Below are positions 49,565 through 58,187 of a stretch of DNA of 64,000 bases, piece after piece. The stretch is from NCBI GenBank assembly GCA_020723405.1, contig DYIY01000004.1:124001-188000 (forward strand). Reading direction: 5' to 3'. The stretch comes from Thiobacillus denitrificans. GTDB taxonomy: Bacteria; Pseudomonadota; Gammaproteobacteria; Burkholderiales; Thiobacillaceae. Below the pieces are notes generated by a model. The model saw nothing but the letters and a program-made list of their open reading frames with translations. It searched no databases and was not told the origin of the DNA. Each line of letters starts with the position of its first letter. The first letter of the stretch is position 1. Both the position numbers and the translations under genes were made by a program.

Positions 49565-51754
49565 GTGAAGCCCCGCCTCGCCGCCCCGCCCTGGCTGAGC
49601 CGGGCCGGCACCCTGCGCCGGATCATCCAGATCGAGCCGCGCCGGGTGCTGATCCACACCCTGCTCTGGGGATGCCTGCTGGCCTTGCTGCTGGCCCTGC
49701 CCTTTTCGCTGTATTACCAGGCGGAGCGCCAGTCCATCCGCGACCGGCAACAACAGGACGGGGAACGCATCCTCCACCTGGCGGCGGAAGCCCTGCGCCA
49801 GGAACTGGACACCACCCTGTCCGACCTGCTGTTCCTGGCCGCCACCGAGGCCACCCGGGCATTCCTGGAAGCCGACACGCCCGAGCGGCGGGCGGCCCTG
49901 GCCCGGGAGTTCCTGGCCCTGGCCCGACACAAGGCCCGCTACGACCAGGTCCGCTTCATCGACGCCCGGGGCTGGGAACGGGTGCGGGTCAACAACGGCG
50001 GCGCCCTGGCCACCGTGGTCGATGAGGCGGATCTGCAATTCAAGGGGGACCGGCCATACTTCCGCGCCACCCTGGCTTTGCAATCCGGCCAGGCCCATCT
50101 GTCCCCCTTTGAGCTCAACGTCGAACGCGGCCGGCTGGATTTCCCCCACAAACCGGTACTCCGCCTGGCCATGCCGGTGGCCGATACCCAGGGACGGGTA
50201 CGCGGCATCCTGATCCTCAACCTGTTGGGGCAACGCCTGCTGGACCATCTGGTCACCCTGGGAGGACGACCAGGGGTCTTGTGGCTGGTGGACAAGCAGG
50301 GACATTGGCTGCTGGGCCCCGACCCGGGGAACGAATGGGGCGGCAGCCGGACCGAGGGGGCGGGGCATACCCTGGCCATCCGCCACCCCGCCCTGTGGCA
50401 ACGCATACAGTCCCAGGACCAGGGCTTCCATCTGGATGGCCCTCCTCCCATGGGTTTTCTGCGGGTCCCCGCCGTCACCGCCCAGCACCCCGGCATCGCC
50501 GTCTTCACGGGGCCGGACCGGCCCTGGACGCTGCTCGTCTCCCTGGCCGGCCAACAGCGCAACGACGGACCGGATGGCCTGCTCCGGCGGGTGGCCGGCC
50601 TGTATGCCCTGTGGACCCTGTTCGGCTTCACCCTGGCCGGCGCCCTGGCCTTCATGGGCCAGCGCCAATCCGCCCTGGCCCACATCGCCGAACGGGTGAT
50701 CGATGGCCTGCCCATGCTGGTGGCCTATGTGGACACCGAGTTGCGCTATCGCTTCAACAACCGTGCCTACGAAACCCTCTTCGGGCTCACGCCGCGCCAG
50801 CTCTACGGCAAAACCATGGCCGAACTGCTGGATGCGGACACCTTCGCAAGGCTCCGCCCCCTGCTGGACCAGGTCCTGTCCGGTCATCCGGCCCATGCCC
50901 AGTTGAGCCTGGAACATGGCCGGGAGGGCTGGCGGGACGTGCAGATTTCCTACCTGCCCGACCGGCAGGATGACGGCCGGCTGCGGGGCTTCTTCGTCAT
51001 GGTCAACAACATCACCCACCTCAAGGAAGTCGAGCGGCGGGAGCGCCAGCACCTGCTGGAGCTGGCCCATGTGTCCCGCCTGGCCAGCCTGGGAGAGATG
51101 GCCGGAGAGATCGCCCACGAAGTGAACCAGCCCCTGTCGGCCATCGCCATGTTCAGTTCCGCCAGCCTGCGTCGCGCCCCGGCCGGAGACGCGCAGTTGC
51201 GCGACTGGCTGGAATCCATCAACGCCCAGGCCAAACGGGCCAGCGAAGTGGTGCGGCGGCTGCGCCGTTTCGTGGGCAAGGGGGAGCTGCGTCCCGGCCC
51301 GGTGGACCTGAACCAGGTGGCCCGGGAAGTGGTTGGGCTCATGCGCTTCGAGGCCGATCGGCTGGACGTGGCCCTCACCCTGGAAATGGATGCCACCCTG
51401 GCCCCCCTGTCGGCCGAACTCATCCTGGTGGAACAGGTGCTCTTCAACCTGTTGCGCAATGCCCTGGAGGCCCTGACCGGCCGGGAAGGGCCCCGCCTGA
51501 TCCTGCTGCGCACCCGCCAGGACGCGGAACGGGCCTGGGTGGAGGTGACCGACAACGGCCCCGGCGTGGACCCCACCCGGGGCCAGGACATCTTCGAACC
51601 CTTCATGACCGACAAGGCCAACGGTCTGGGCATGGGCCTGGCCATCAGCCGTTCCATCGTCGAGGCCCATGGCGGTATCCTCGACCATCACAACAATCCG
51701 GAGGGCGGCGTGACCTTCCGGGTGGGACTGACCAAGGAGGTGAAACATGACTGA
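49565..51754 (+). CDS. Membrane sensor histidine kinase with PAS domain (FixL/DctB-like)
   Basis: A 729-aa kinase. A first membrane helix (LIHTLLWGCLLALLLALPFS, about 22-41), a periplasmic Cache-like sensor of about 290 residues (RYDQVRFIDARGWERVRVNN), a second helix near 345-365, and a PAS domain (about 378-490, VIDGLPMLVAYVDTELRYRF). The kinase core follows: phospho-acceptor His518 in GEIAHEVNQPLSAIAM, N box LFNLLRNALEAL, G1 VTDNGPGVD and G2 GLGMGLAISRSIVEAHGG. The start is GTG 49565. It overlaps the response-regulator gene by 8 nt. The ligand is unknown; Cache sensors usually bind small organic acids or amino acids. Confidence 0.92.
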   Translation: MKPRLAAPPWLSRAGTLRRIIQIEPRRVLIHTLLWGCLLALLLALPFSLYYQAERQSIRDRQQQDGERILHLAAEALRQELDTTLSDLLFLAATEATRAFLEADTPERRAALAREFLALARHKARYDQVRFIDARGWERVRVNNGGALATVVDEADLQFKGDRPYFRATLALQSGQAHLSPFELNVERGRLDFPHKPVLRLAMPVADTQGRVRGILILNLLGQRLLDHLVTLGGRPGVLWLVDKQGHWLLGPDPGNEWGGSRTEGAGHTLAIRHPALWQRIQSQDQGFHLDGPPPMGFLRVPAVTAQHPGIAVFTGPDRPWTLLVSLAGQQRNDGPDGLLRRVAGLYALWTLFGFTLAGALAFMGQRQSALAHIAERVIDGLPMLVAYVDTELRYRFNNRAYETLFGLTPRQLYGKTMAELLDADTFARLRPLLDQVLSGHPAHAQLSLEHGREGWRDVQISYLPDRQDDGRLRGFFVMVNNITHLKEVERRERQHLLELAHVSRLASLGEMAGEIAHEVNQPLSAIAMFSSASLRRAPAGDAQLRDWLESINAQAKRASEVVRRLRRFVGKGELRPGPVDLNQVAREVVGLMRFEADRLDVALTLEMDATLAPLSAELILVEQVLFNLLRNALEALTGREGPRLILLRTRQDAERAWVEVTDNGPGVDPTRGQDIFEPFMTDKANGLGMGLAISRSIVEAHGGILDHHNNPEGGVTFRVGLTKEVKHD

Positions 51755-52376
51755 AGCACCCGTCCTGGTGCACGTGGTGGACGATGATGGGGCCGTGCGC
51801 AACGCCCTGGCGGCCCTGCTGGCCTCCGTGGACCTGCCCTGCCGCACCCATGCCTCGGCCGAGGCCTTCCTGGACCAGGCCAGCGCCGACATGGCCGGCT
51901 GCCTGCTGCTCGACGTGCGCATGCCCGGCATGGGAGGGTTGGAACTCCAGAAGCGGCTGCGGGAGATGGACCTGACCCTGCCGGTGATCTTCATCACCGG
52001 CCATGGTGACGTACCCATGGCGGTGAAGGCTCTCCAGGCCGGGGCCATGGATTTCATCGAGAAACCCTGCAACGAACAACTGTTGCTGGAACGGGTGCGG
52101 CTTTGCCTGGATGAGGATCGCAAGGTACGCCGTGCCCGACAATTGCGGAACCAGGCCCGGGCCGGCTTCGAACTGCTCACCCCCCGGGAAAGGGCGGTCA
52201 TGGAGCGCATGGCGGCAGGGGGCAGCAGCAAGAGCATCGCCGCCGAACTGGAGATCAAGGAACGCACTGTGGACGTGCATCGCTTCAACATCATGCACAA
52301 GGTGGGCGCCCGCAACCTGGCCGATCTGCTGAAACGCTGGTTTCAGGCTTCCCCCCCGGAAGACGGGTCGAAATGA
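51747..52376 (+). CDS. LuxR-type response regulator (FixJ/TodT family)
   Basis: A 209-aa regulator. Receiver domain: VHVVDDDGAVRNALAALLAS, phospho-acceptor Asp56 in LLLDVRMPGMGG, ITGHGDVPMAVKALQAGAMD with the conserved Thr and, later, FIEKPCNEQLLL with the Lys. The output domain (about 140-205) is a LuxR helix-turn-helix: LTPRERAVMERMAAGGSSKS, IAAELEIKERTVDVHR. It overlaps the kinase gene, making a dedicated pair. Targets cannot be read from the sequence. Confidence 0.94.
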   Translation: MTEAPVLVHVVDDDGAVRNALAALLASVDLPCRTHASAEAFLDQASADMAGCLLLDVRMPGMGGLELQKRLREMDLTLPVIFITGHGDVPMAVKALQAGAMDFIEKPCNEQLLLERVRLCLDEDRKVRRARQLRNQARAGFELLTPRERAVMERMAAGGSSKSIAAELEIKERTVDVHRFNIMHKVGARNLADLLKRWFQASPPEDGSK

Positions 52377-52564
52377 CGGGGGCCGGCTGGCTTCTAAAGA
52401 TTCGTTAATCCCGGGTAAATAATCTCGACATTCATTTCCAGAGTATTTTCATACTATCCTGACAACTCGCCCCACCGGCCGGCCTACCCAGCCTCGTCAC
52501 GCCGGATCCAGAGCCGCCCCGCAGCGGCCAACCCGGGCGAAGGCCAACAGGCATGGAGAGAGAC

Positions 52565-52885
52565 ATGATTGAGATTCGGGATTGCCAGGAACGGTCCGTG
52601 ACCGTTCCGGACGGCGGGGCCCCGCGGCCCCTCGTAGCCGTCCGCTACAGCGGGCGCAAAGTGGGTCTGTATCGGGTCAAGCGGGTCGGGGAGGTCGGCT
52701 TGCTGCTGAACCACGGGGGAATTTCCTTCCCCGTGGGGACGCGGCTTGAGGTGGATGACATCCAGCGGCTCTTGCCCCCCGGCGGCCTCGGCCGCCTGTC
52801 CGCCATGGTGGTGGACAATTCGCCTCTGGGCCTGCGCCTGGTCTGGTGCGACAAGGACTCCGGGGAAATCCGGTGGCTTTCGTGA
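52565..52885 (+). CDS. PilZ-like small protein (degenerate)
   Basis: A 106-aa soluble beta-rich protein. Strand pattern and the segment GGISFPVGTRLEVDDIQ resemble a PilZ barrel, and a later AMVVDNSPLGLRLVW has the DNS-xxG look of the PilZ signature. A clean RxxxR element before it is not visible, so c-di-GMP binding is doubtful. ATG 52565 has GGAGAG seven bases upstream; ATG 52553 is an alternative. The stop overlaps the GTG of the next gene (GTGA), so both products are coupled. Confidence 0.7.
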   Translation: MIEIRDCQERSVTVPDGGAPRPLVAVRYSGRKVGLYRVKRVGEVGLLLNHGGISFPVGTRLEVDDIQRLLPPGGLGRLSAMVVDNSPLGLRLVWCDKDSGEIRWLS

Positions 52886-53355
52886 ATGCCGTCCAAGCCA
52901 GGCAGGCCCCGGCCCAACCTGCGCCCGGCTGCCCGGGCAAAGCCGTACTGCTCGCCCTGGACGGGCGCTGCCTGGACCGGCTTGCCCTGCCCCTGGCCTT
53001 GCAGCACTGCCGCCGGGGCGGCCATCGCCTGGACATTCTGCTGACCCAGCCTCCCCGGGCCGCCACCACCCTCCTGGGGGGGTTCCTCACGGAATTGGAG
53101 CGGCAGGGCATTGATTACCGCCTCACCAGCTCGGAGCGGGATCTGGAACAGGAATTGCGCAGCCATCTGCACCGGTTCCGCTACATCTCGGTGGTATTGC
53201 TGGATTGCCTGGCCCATTGGGACGGGGAGGACAACCCGTTCCTGGAAGGTCTGCGCTCCCAGGGTTACCGGGTCATCAGCCTGGAACACCATCGCCAGGA
53301 CGGCCGGGCCACCCGCACGACCCTTCTCGACGCCGGGAGTACCGGCACGGGTTGA
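52882..53355 (+). CDS. Usp-like alpha/beta protein of unknown function
   Basis: A 157-aa soluble protein. After a 25-residue Ala/Pro-rich start comes KAVLLALDGRCLDRLALPLA, then RRGGHRLDILLTQPP, an amphipathic helix (TLLGGFLTELERQGIDYRL) and FRYISVVLLDCLAHW. This alternation matches the universal stress protein fold, but the ATP-binding Gx2Gx9G(S/T) motif is absent. Start is GTG 52882, chosen for its overlap with the upstream stop. Coupling with the PilZ-like gene suggests that the two act together; the process is unknown. Confidence 0.7.
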   Translation: MNAVQARQAPAQPAPGCPGKAVLLALDGRCLDRLALPLALQHCRRGGHRLDILLTQPPRAATTLLGGFLTELERQGIDYRLTSSERDLEQELRSHLHRFRYISVVLLDCLAHWDGEDNPFLEGLRSQGYRVISLEHHRQDGRATRTTLLDAGSTGTG

Positions 53356-53460
53356 TCCTGGTCACTTTTTGCGGGCGAGAACGATTCTCCTCTACCCCTG
53401 GTCTGATTACACTGGCACCCGTCACGCTCTTGGCGTGTGCAATCACCAGAGGAGATCATC

Positions 53461-53847
53461 ATGGGTCGTACCCTTCCCATCTTCGCGCTGGCCCTGGCCA
53501 GCCTTTTCACCCAGCCCGCCCTGGCCGAATCCACCGGCCATCAGCATGGTCAGGAGGCTGCCGGCGCCCCCCGGGCAGACGCTCCCGACGCCCTGGACGA
53601 CATGAAGTCCGGCGGCAAATCGTGCAAGAAATGCAAGAAAGGCGGCAAAGGCGGCGGCCATGACCATGGGGGTGCCACCGGCGACCAGGACGACGGCGGC
53701 GATGGGGCCCTGGCAGAACGGGTCCGGCAACTGGAAAAGCGGCTCGACCTGATGCAGACCATGCTGGAGATGCTGGCCGAACGGCGCGGTGGTGGTGGCA
53801 GTGGCGCGGGTGGCGGAGGGGGTGGCGGCCACGCCGGCCATCACTGA
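53461..53847 (+). CDS. Small exported Gly/His-rich protein with CxxC motif
   Basis: A 128-aa protein with a signal peptide (RTLPIFALALASLFTQPALA). The mature chain is low in complexity: TGHQHGQEAAG, a basic cysteine pair KSCKKCKKGGKGGGHDHG, a short coiled coil (ALAERVRQLEKRLDLMQTML) and a Gly-rich end with HAGHH. Histidines and the CxxC pair suggest metal binding in the periplasm; the coiled coil suggests oligomers. No family is recognised. ATG 53461 has AGGAG eight bases upstream. Upstream lie a palindrome GAGAA-CGA-TTCTC (53377-53389) and a CACGC/GCGTG hairpin. Confidence 0.75.
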   Translation: MGRTLPIFALALASLFTQPALAESTGHQHGQEAAGAPRADAPDALDDMKSGGKSCKKCKKGGKGGGHDHGGATGDQDDGGDGALAERVRQLEKRLDLMQTMLEMLAERRGGGGSGAGGGGGGGHAGHH

Positions 53848-54674
53848 GGCGTGGCGGCGGGCAGGAAGAAGCGTCCCCGCAGATCGTCCAGTCCGAGCAG
53901 GTCCAGCAGTACCCCCAGGCGCTCGGCCGACGCCCTACGGGGCGGGCCGGCCAGGCTGGCGATGATCAGTTCGTTCTTCATGGCGTGTTCCCAGCCCACC
54001 AGTTCGGTCACGTTGACCTGGTAGCCGTGGGCCTCCATCTGCAGGCAGCGCAGCACGTTGGTCACGTGGCTGCCGAATTCCCGGGTGTGGATCGGGTGGC
54101 GCCACAGTTCGGCCAGGGCGCCCCGGGCCAGAGCCCGGGCCTTGCCGGCCCGCAGGCTGGCCGCCACTTCGGCCTGGCAGCAGGGTACCACCACGATGAA
54201 GCGGGCCCGCCGGGCCAGGGCGAAGCGGATGGCGTCGTCCGTGGCGGTGTCACAGGCATGCAGAGCGGTCACCACGTCCACCCGGGCCGGCAGGGCCGGC
54301 GAGTCCATGGATTCGGCCACGGTGAGGGGGTGGAAATGCATGTTGGCGAAGCCCAGCCGGTCCGCCAGGGCCCGGGATCGGGTCACCAGATCCTCCCGGG
54401 TTTCGATACCGTGGATGCTGCCCTGGGGGGCGTGTTCGCGGAAATACAGGTCGTGGAGGATGAAGCCCAGGTAGGACTTGCCGGCACCGTGGTCCACCAG
54501 GTTCAGATCCGGGTGGTGGCTCTGGCACTCCTTGAGCAGGGGCTCGATGAACTGGTGCAGGTGATAGACCTGCTTCAGCTTGCGCCGGCTGTCCTGGTTC
54601 ATCTTGCCGTCCCGGGTGAGGATGTGCAGTTCCTTGAGCAGTTCGACGGATTGGCCGGGGCGGACTTCGTACAT
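53841..54674 (-). CDS. SAM-dependent methyltransferase, RNA-methylase-like
   Basis: A 277-aa protein resembling the Methyltransf_32 group. Motif I is DLNLVDHGAGKSYLGFILHD near residue 58; a later segment VVTALHACDTATDDAIRFAL followed by IVVVPCCQAEVA (a PCCQ catalytic-loop motif) is typical of this group, whose members include RNA and protein methylases. The N-terminal 45 residues are helical and basic (KMNQDSRRKLKQVYHLHQFI). Substrate is not known. It converges on the Gly/His-rich gene with a 7-bp overlap. Confidence 0.85.
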   Translation of the reverse strand: MYEVRPGQSVELLKELHILTRDGKMNQDSRRKLKQVYHLHQFIEPLLKECQSHHPDLNLVDHGAGKSYLGFILHDLYFREHAPQGSIHGIETREDLVTRSRALADRLGFANMHFHPLTVAESMDSPALPARVDVVTALHACDTATDDAIRFALARRARFIVVVPCCQAEVAASLRAGKARALARGALAELWRHPIHTREFGSHVTNVLRCLQMEAHGYQVNVTELVGWEHAMKNELIIASLAGPPRRASAERLGVLLDLLGLDDLRGRFFLPAATPQ

Positions 54675-54788
54675 GGCGGGAGCAGGGATGGGATGACTCG
54701 GCCATGCTACCCAAATCCCCCGGGTTTGCGGACCCGCCGACCCGGCCGGATTCCGCGATAATTCCCTGCCTTGCTCTCACCACACGCC

Positions 54789-55505
54789 ATGGACCTGGTT
54801 TTCACCTATCTCAGCCGCGCCCTCGGGGACCTGTTCCGGCCCCGGGTGCTGACCGTGCTCTTTCTGCCCATGCTGGCCGCCCTGGCCCTGTGGGGCCTGT
54901 TGTTCTGGCTGTTCGGCAACGCCTGGATCGATGGCCTCGCCATCTGGGTGGCCGGCGTGCCCCTGCCCGACTGGCTGGGGGCCGCCGTGGCGGCCTGGCT
55001 GCTGGCGTCCGGGGTGTTCTTCCTGCTGGTCCTGCTGCTCCTGCCGGCCATCTACGTGACCGCCCTGCTGCTGGCAGCCCTGGTCTTCATGCCCCTGCTG
55101 GTGAACGAGGTGGCCCAGTCCCGTTTCCCCCATCTGGCCCGACGCCGGGGCGGTAGTTTCGCCGGCAGCCTGGGTAACGCCCTGGTGGCCATCTCGGGGT
55201 ATCTGCTGGCCTGGCTGCTGACCCTGCCCTTCTGGCTGTTCCTGCCCCTGGGGGCGGCCATCGGCCTGGTGCTCAATGCCTGGCTGAACAAGAAACTGTT
55301 CCTCTACGACGCCCTGGCCGACCACGCCGACGCCGAGGAACTGGCGCGCCTGGGCCGGGAAGCCGGGGCGCCCTTGTACGGTATGGCCCTGCTCCTGGGT
55401 CTGCTGCATCTGGTGCCGGTGCTCAACTTCCTGGCCCCGGTTTACATGGGTCTGGCCTTCGCCCACTATGGCCTGGATCAGTTGAACAGGATACGCAACC
55501 CGTGA
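54789..55505 (+). CDS. EI24-domain membrane protein (CysZ-like)
   Basis: A 238-aa inner-membrane protein with five to six helices and an EI24/CysZ domain: YLSRALGDLFRPRVLTVLFL at the start, WLNKKLFLYDALADHADAEE and the C-terminal LVPVLNFLAPVYMGLAFAHY. CysZ family members move sulfate, but the sequence here is closer to the uncharacterised EI24 relatives of betaproteobacteria, so transport of sulfate is not claimed. ATG 54789 is used; a TTG at 54771 is less likely. The stop overlaps the acpS GTG. Confidence 0.85.
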   Translation: MDLVFTYLSRALGDLFRPRVLTVLFLPMLAALALWGLLFWLFGNAWIDGLAIWVAGVPLPDWLGAAVAAWLLASGVFFLLVLLLLPAIYVTALLLAALVFMPLLVNEVAQSRFPHLARRRGGSFAGSLGNALVAISGYLLAWLLTLPFWLFLPLGAAIGLVLNAWLNKKLFLYDALADHADAEELARLGREAGAPLYGMALLLGLLHLVPVLNFLAPVYMGLAFAHYGLDQLNRIRNP

Positions 55506-55882
55506 TCTACGGCATCGGCACCGACATCGTGGCCACCCGGCGCATGGCCGACATCCACGCCCGCCATGGCGACCGTCTGGCCAGCCACCTGCTGGCCGAG
55601 GCCGAGCGGGAGGACTTCGCCCGGGCCCCGGACAAGGTGCGTTTCCTGGCCAAGCGCTTCGCCGCCAAGGAAGCCCTGGGCAAGGCACTGGGCACCGGCA
55701 TCCGGGTACCCATGACCCTGACCGCCGTGGCCGTGGTCCACGACGGCCTGGGCCGGCCGGAGTTCGCCCCCACGGAAGCCCTGGCCGTCTGGCTGCGGGA
55801 GCGGGGTGCCGGCGCCCTGCATCTCACCCTGTCCGACGAGCAGGATTACGCCGTCGCCTTCGTCGTCGTGGAGCGTCCATGA
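55502..55882 (+). CDS. acpS: Holo-[acyl-carrier-protein] synthase
   Basis: A 126-aa phosphopantetheinyl transferase that activates acyl carrier protein for fatty acid synthesis. Seen: IYGIGTDIVATRRMADIHAR with the Mg-binding Asp, FLAKRFAAKEALGKALGTGI (the KExxxKA motif) and LTLSDEQDYAVAFVVVE near the end. GTG 55502 overlaps the EI24 stop (GTGA), and its own stop overlaps nagZ (ATGA). In many betaproteobacteria acpS follows pdxJ; here pdxJ is not adjacent. Confidence 0.96.
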   Translation: MIYGIGTDIVATRRMADIHARHGDRLASHLLAEAEREDFARAPDKVRFLAKRFAAKEALGKALGTGIRVPMTLTAVAVVHDGLGRPEFAPTEALAVWLRERGAGALHLTLSDEQDYAVAFVVVERP

Positions 55883-56994
55883 GCCCCGTCCACTCCGCCA
55901 TCCCCCACCTGCCCCTGGGCCCCGTCATGGCCGACGTGGCCGGCACCGTTCTCAGCGAGGCCGAACGGGTGCGCCTGTCCCATCCCCTCGTGGGCGGGGT
56001 GATCCTGTTCAAACGCAATTACGAGAACCCGGAACAGATCGCCGCCCTGTGCCGGGACATCCACAGCCTGCGCAGCCCCCACCTGCTCATCGGCGTGGAC
56101 CAGGAAGGGGGCCGGGTGCTGCGTTTCCGCGACGGTTTCACCCCCATCCCGCCCATGGGCGCCATCGGCGATGACTGGGACAACCACCCCCAGCGGGCCC
56201 GGCGCATGGCCCGGGACGCGGGCTACGTCATCGGCGCCGAGTTGCGCGCGGTGGGGGTGGATTTCAGCTTCGCTCCGGTGCTGGATCTGGACTACGGCCG
56301 CAGCGGGGTGATCGGCGACCGGGCCTTCCACCGCAGCCCCCAGGCCGTGGCCGACCTGGCCCATGCCCTGGTGCTGGGCCTCCAGGAGGCCGGCATGAGC
56401 GCCGTGGGCAAGCACTTTCCCGGCCATGGCTACGTGGCCGCCGACTCCCACCTGGCCATCCCGGTGGACGAGCGCAGCCTGGCCGACATCGAATTCGCCG
56501 ACCTGCTGCCCTTCCGCCACATGATCGACCTGGGCCTGGCCGGCATCATGCCCGCCCACGTGGTCTATCCCCGGGTGGACCGCCAGCCCGCCGGCTTCTC
56601 CCGCAAGTGGCTGAACGACATCCTGCGCGGCCAGATGGGTTTCGAAGGCGTGGTGTTCAGCGACGACCTGACCATGGAAGGGGCCAGCGGCGCCGGCGGC
56701 ATCACCGAGCGGGCGGTGGCCGCCCTGTCCGCCGGCTGCGACATGGTGCTGGTGTGCAACAAGCCCGACCTGGTGGACGAACTGCTGGCCCGCCTGAAAT
56801 GGAACCTGGCCCCCGTGTCCCTCATCCGCCTCGCCCGCATGCACGGCCGCCCCCATGCCCCCAGCCGCACCGCCCTCCACGAGAGCAGCCGCTACGTGGG
56901 CGCCGTGCGCCACCTGGCCGGCATCGGCCAGGGCGACGCCGACCTGGCCCTGCTGGACCCCACCAACACCTGCGGCCGGCTGGACAACGCCTGA
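55879..56994 (+). CDS. nagZ: Beta-N-acetylhexosaminidase (GH3)
   Basis: A 371-aa cytoplasmic glycosidase of peptidoglycan recycling that removes GlcNAc from anhydro-muropeptides. Seen: GVILFKRNYENPEQIAALCR, IGVDQEGGRVLRFRDGFTPI, the catalytic loop VGKHFPGHGYVAADSHLAIP (with the general acid/base His and Asp), and the nucleophile region VVFSDDLTMEGASGAGGI. Length fits proteobacterial NagZ with a little C-terminal extension. It overlaps acpS by 4 nt. Activity of NagZ can affect ampC induction, but no ampR/ampC is present here. Confidence 0.96.
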   Translation: MSPVHSAIPHLPLGPVMADVAGTVLSEAERVRLSHPLVGGVILFKRNYENPEQIAALCRDIHSLRSPHLLIGVDQEGGRVLRFRDGFTPIPPMGAIGDDWDNHPQRARRMARDAGYVIGAELRAVGVDFSFAPVLDLDYGRSGVIGDRAFHRSPQAVADLAHALVLGLQEAGMSAVGKHFPGHGYVAADSHLAIPVDERSLADIEFADLLPFRHMIDLGLAGIMPAHVVYPRVDRQPAGFSRKWLNDILRGQMGFEGVVFSDDLTMEGASGAGGITERAVAALSAGCDMVLVCNKPDLVDELLARLKWNLAPVSLIRLARMHGRPHAPSRTALHESSRYVGAVRHLAGIGQGDADLALLDPTNTCGRLDNA

Positions 56995-57026
56995 GCCGCC
57001 CCCCCGACCTCTGCAAGGACGCCAAC

Positions 57027-58187
57027 ATGAAACGCCGCCGCCTCTACGGACGCCACCGCCTTTCCCGGGACGCCGAACGCCTGGCCTGGCTGGCCCAGGG
57101 CCTGGCCGAATCGGGCAGCCGCCTGGAAGACGCCTGGCTGGAAAGCGAAATCACCGGACTCATCGACCGCCTGCTGAGGGCCGGCGAGGAGGACGCACTG
57201 AACCAGGCCCTGGACCGGCTCCACGAAACCAACGCCCGGGCCTACGACGAACTGGCCGATCTCATCGAAGCCGGCTGCGAGGTGAGCCGCTCCGCCGACG
57301 GCGCCAGCCTGCTCGTCGCCCTGCCGGTGCTGGCCTGGTCCCGCTACGCCATCCCCACCCGCAACGTGCCCCGGGCCACCCTGGACGCCCTGCGGGCCCA
57401 GTTGTCCGCCCACGTGCTGGCCGGCGACACCCGGGTGCAGTTCGCCGACTACCTGTTCAGCCCGGACCAGTTGCCCCAGGGCTACGTGGAAACCCGGGCC
57501 TTCGCCGACGCCATCTGGCAGGCGGCCGCCGCCGGCCAGGACCTGCAAGTGGATGGCAAGCGGGTGCCGGAAAGCCAGGTGTTCGTCTCCGACGTGCGCT
57601 ACCTGCTGGCCGCCGTGCAGGTGCCCGCCGGCAAGCCGGTGTTCCGCTGGAACGAGAGCGACGGGGGCCGTGCCGCCGCCCTGGCCGCCTGGCGGGAACA
57701 GGGCGGACCCAACTTCCAGAGCCTGCTCACCGGCTGCGCCTACGAACTGCTGCTGCCCGACGCCTACTTCGCCGCCTGGCGCCTGGCCGACCGGGAGACC
57801 CGGCCCTTCGCCCTGAAGGCCGCCGTGGAATACCTGAAGGCCCTGTTCAACGAACCGGCCAACCGCCTGCGGGCCATCATCGCCCCCTACTACGAGCATT
57901 GGCTGGAAGAATGGCGGGTGGGCTTCACCCTGTCCTACTCCGACGAGGTGGTGCACGGCGTCACCTGGCCCCTGCTGGGCCACGAGGACGAGAACACCGA
58001 CCTGGGGGCCGAGATCGAGTCCCTGCTCAAGGGCTGCGGGGTGGGCGACGTGCGCATCCTGGACACCCGCATGCCCCTGGAATACTGCGAGGACTGCGGC
58101 GCCCCCCTGTTCCCCAACCTGGACGCGGAAAACGTCCACGCCGAGCTGCCGGAGGACATGCAGGGCACCCCGGCCCAGTTGCACTGA
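57027..58187 (+). CDS. DUF2863 protein
   Basis: A 386-aa soluble protein with the features of the DUF2863 family of betaproteobacteria: DAERLAWLAQGLAESGSRLE and AWLESEITGLIDRLLRAGEE at the start, VALPVLAWSRYAIPTRNVPR, and the C-terminal LEYCEDCGAPLFPNLDAENV with a CxxC pair. The function is unknown. ATG 57027 lies 32 bp after nagZ, preceded by AAGGACGCC. The stop shares a base with the UDG start (TGATG), so the two are coupled. Confidence 0.88.
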   Translation: MKRRRLYGRHRLSRDAERLAWLAQGLAESGSRLEDAWLESEITGLIDRLLRAGEEDALNQALDRLHETNARAYDELADLIEAGCEVSRSADGASLLVALPVLAWSRYAIPTRNVPRATLDALRAQLSAHVLAGDTRVQFADYLFSPDQLPQGYVETRAFADAIWQAAAAGQDLQVDGKRVPESQVFVSDVRYLLAAVQVPAGKPVFRWNESDGGRAAALAAWREQGGPNFQSLLTGCAYELLLPDAYFAAWRLADRETRPFALKAAVEYLKALFNEPANRLRAIIAPYYEHWLEEWRVGFTLSYSDEVVHGVTWPLLGHEDENTDLGAEIESLLKGCGVGDVRILDTRMPLEYCEDCGAPLFPNLDAENVHAELPEDMQGTPAQLH

